Assembly (NCBI GenBank): GCA_039638595.1
Contig: JBDIWM010000010.1
Span: 1 to 51,068, forward strand
DNA from: Atribacterota bacterium
GTDB lineage: Bacteria > Atribacterota > Atribacteria > Atribacterales > Caldatribacteriaceae
DNA: 51,068 nucleotides
Direction of reading: 5' to 3'
Part shown: one piece after another, positions 50,285 through 51,068 of the stretch
Layout of the letters: each line of letters begins with the position of its first letter
Numbering within the stretch: position 1 is the stretch's first letter
Made by a program: the position numbers and the translations under genes
The notes under the pieces: generated by a model
What the model was told of the DNA's origin: nothing
Seen by the model: only the letters and a program-made list of their open reading frames with translations
Database searches by the model: none

Positions 50285-51068
50285 TCACTCCAGCCTCCGT
50301 ACCGTAAGATAGATGAGAACGACAAAAATGGGAAGAATGGCCACCGCATACGCAGAGGCCAGGGGATAATTTAAACCCAGAAGAAAGGCAATTTTATAAA
50401 TGGCAATGGGAATGGTGAGCGTCACATCAGCTGGGCCACCTCCGGTCATCATTTTGGGAGTGACGAAGTCTCCCATAGTCCACATGAGGGATAACCCACA
50501 TACAATCCAGAATACTGGAGCCAAAAGAGGTAATGTGATAGTGATAAATTGATCCAATGCTGATGCCCCATCAATCTCAGCCGATTCATAGAGCTCCAGA
50601 GGGATAGATTGCAGTCCAGCCAGAAATCCCAGATAGAAAAAGGGCCAACCATGCCAGACATTAACGAGAATAATAGAGGGCATAGCATACCGATAACTCA
50701 ACCAGTGAATTGGCTGTAATCGTAGAAGGCGCAGGAGAAAATTCCCAACTCCTCGGTAATCGTACACAAACCAGAAAAGCACACAGACCACAAAAAGCGG
50801 TAGAGCATAGGGAATAATGGCAATCCCACGCAAAATCCCTCTTCCCCAGAACTTCTGATTGAGGAAAAGCGCCACAGCAAGACCGATTATTGCCTTGATG
50901 CCCACGGCCGGAAAAGCATAAAGGATAGTGCGCTGGAGACTGTGATAAAAAAGAGGATCCTGAAAAATACGAGCAAAGTTCTTCACCCCCACGAAAGTCG
51001 GGGGTCTGCCGATAGGCATATGTTGAAAGCTCATCCAGAAAGTAAAAAGAAGAGGAACAAGGAGCACC
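50285..51068 (-). CDS. Sugar ABC transporter permease, CUT1 MalF-like (5' end beyond window)
   Basis: The visible 260 codons cover most of a six-helix permease with EAA loop ELYESAEIDGASALDQFITITLPLL and MTGGGPADVTLTIPI. The frame is still open at the right edge and its first residues (LLVPLLFTFWMSFQ) fall inside the first helix, so the real start lies outside the window. It precedes the MalG-like gene with a short overlap. Confidence 0.88.
   Translation of the reverse strand, partial: VLLVPLLFTFWMSFQHMPIGRPPTFVGVKNFARIFQDPLFYHSLQRTILYAFPAVGIKAIIGLAVALFLNQKFWGRGILRGIAIIPYALPLFVVCVLFWFVYDYRGVGNFLLRLLRLQPIHWLSYRYAMPSIILVNVWHGWPFFYLGFLAGLQSIPLELYESAEIDGASALDQFITITLPLLAPVFWIVCGLSLMWTMGDFVTPKMMTGGGPADVTLTIPIAIYKIAFLLGLNYPLASAYAVAILPIFVVLIYLTVRRLE

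Noticed and set aside
1-51068. CRISPR arrays, insertion sequences, prophage
   Set aside because: No regularly spaced repeats, transposase or phage structural genes were seen on either strand.

Overview
The window is a gene-dense stretch of a bacterial chromosome with short gaps, overlapping ATGA/GTGA junctions and strong purine-rich ribosome binding sites. No rRNA, CRISPR array, transposase or phage gene was seen. The gene set fits a saccharolytic, probably anaerobic, deep-branching or Firmicutes-like bacterium: several sugar ABC importers, a 4-alpha-glucanotransferase, pyruvate kinase, ATP-type PEP carboxykinase, a phenylacetate-CoA ligase with an ACT-domain partner, the DapL route to lysine and a T-box leader. 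A lineage such as Atribacterota is my guess from gene content; no marker gene here settles it.

Layout. 1-5.3 kb (minus): a LacI-type regulator, a ribose-type ABC importer (binding protein, double ATPase, permease) and a RidA-like protein. 5.4-9.3 kb (plus): malQ and mnmG. 9.6-18.2 kb (minus): an arginine operon argC-argJ-argB-argD-argG-argH-glnA behind a sigma70-type promoter and a T-box leader. 18.3-24.6 kb (minus): lysA-dapB-dapF-dapL-lysC-dapA. 24.7-28.5 kb (minus): pyk, a broken Gfo/Idh/MocA oxidoreductase and a DegT-family aminotransferase. 28.7-32.9 kb (minus): a membrane glycosylation cassette (GT-C, PMT/GT39, GtrB-like GT2, GtrA). 33.1-35.3 kb (plus): paaK, a double ACT protein and a flavodoxin, converging on pckA. 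35.4-39.7 kb (minus): a second ribose-type ABC importer followed by pckA. 39.8-43.2 kb: an alpha/beta hydrolase, tRNA-Lys, a secreted protein split by one amber codon, tRNA-Arg and purC. 43.35-46.5 kb (plus): a CUT1-type sugar ABC operon in decay. 46.5-51.07 kb (minus): a second CUT1 operon with two permeases (the first cut by the window edge), a 2-hydroxyacid dehydrogenase, an NAD-dependent epimerase and a broken ribokinase.

How the parts work together. The amino-acid operons make arginine from glutamate through the cyclic acetyl pathway (carbamoyl phosphate synthase and argF are not here) and lysine from aspartate through LL-diaminopimelate aminotransferase (asd is not here). The glycosylation cassette reads as a lipid-carrier system: GtrB-like synthase loads a sugar on a polyprenyl phosphate, GtrA assists its translocation, and the GT-C enzymes use it outside. 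The transporters feed sugars to glycolysis and pyk.

Most notable: a T-box whose antiterminator can be drawn base by base; perfect hairpins without a U-tract that sit on stop codons, one shared by two converging genes that end in the same codons; a PMT with a discoidin-like insert before its catalytic motif; and a cluster of disrupted genes between 40.9 and 47.5 kb.
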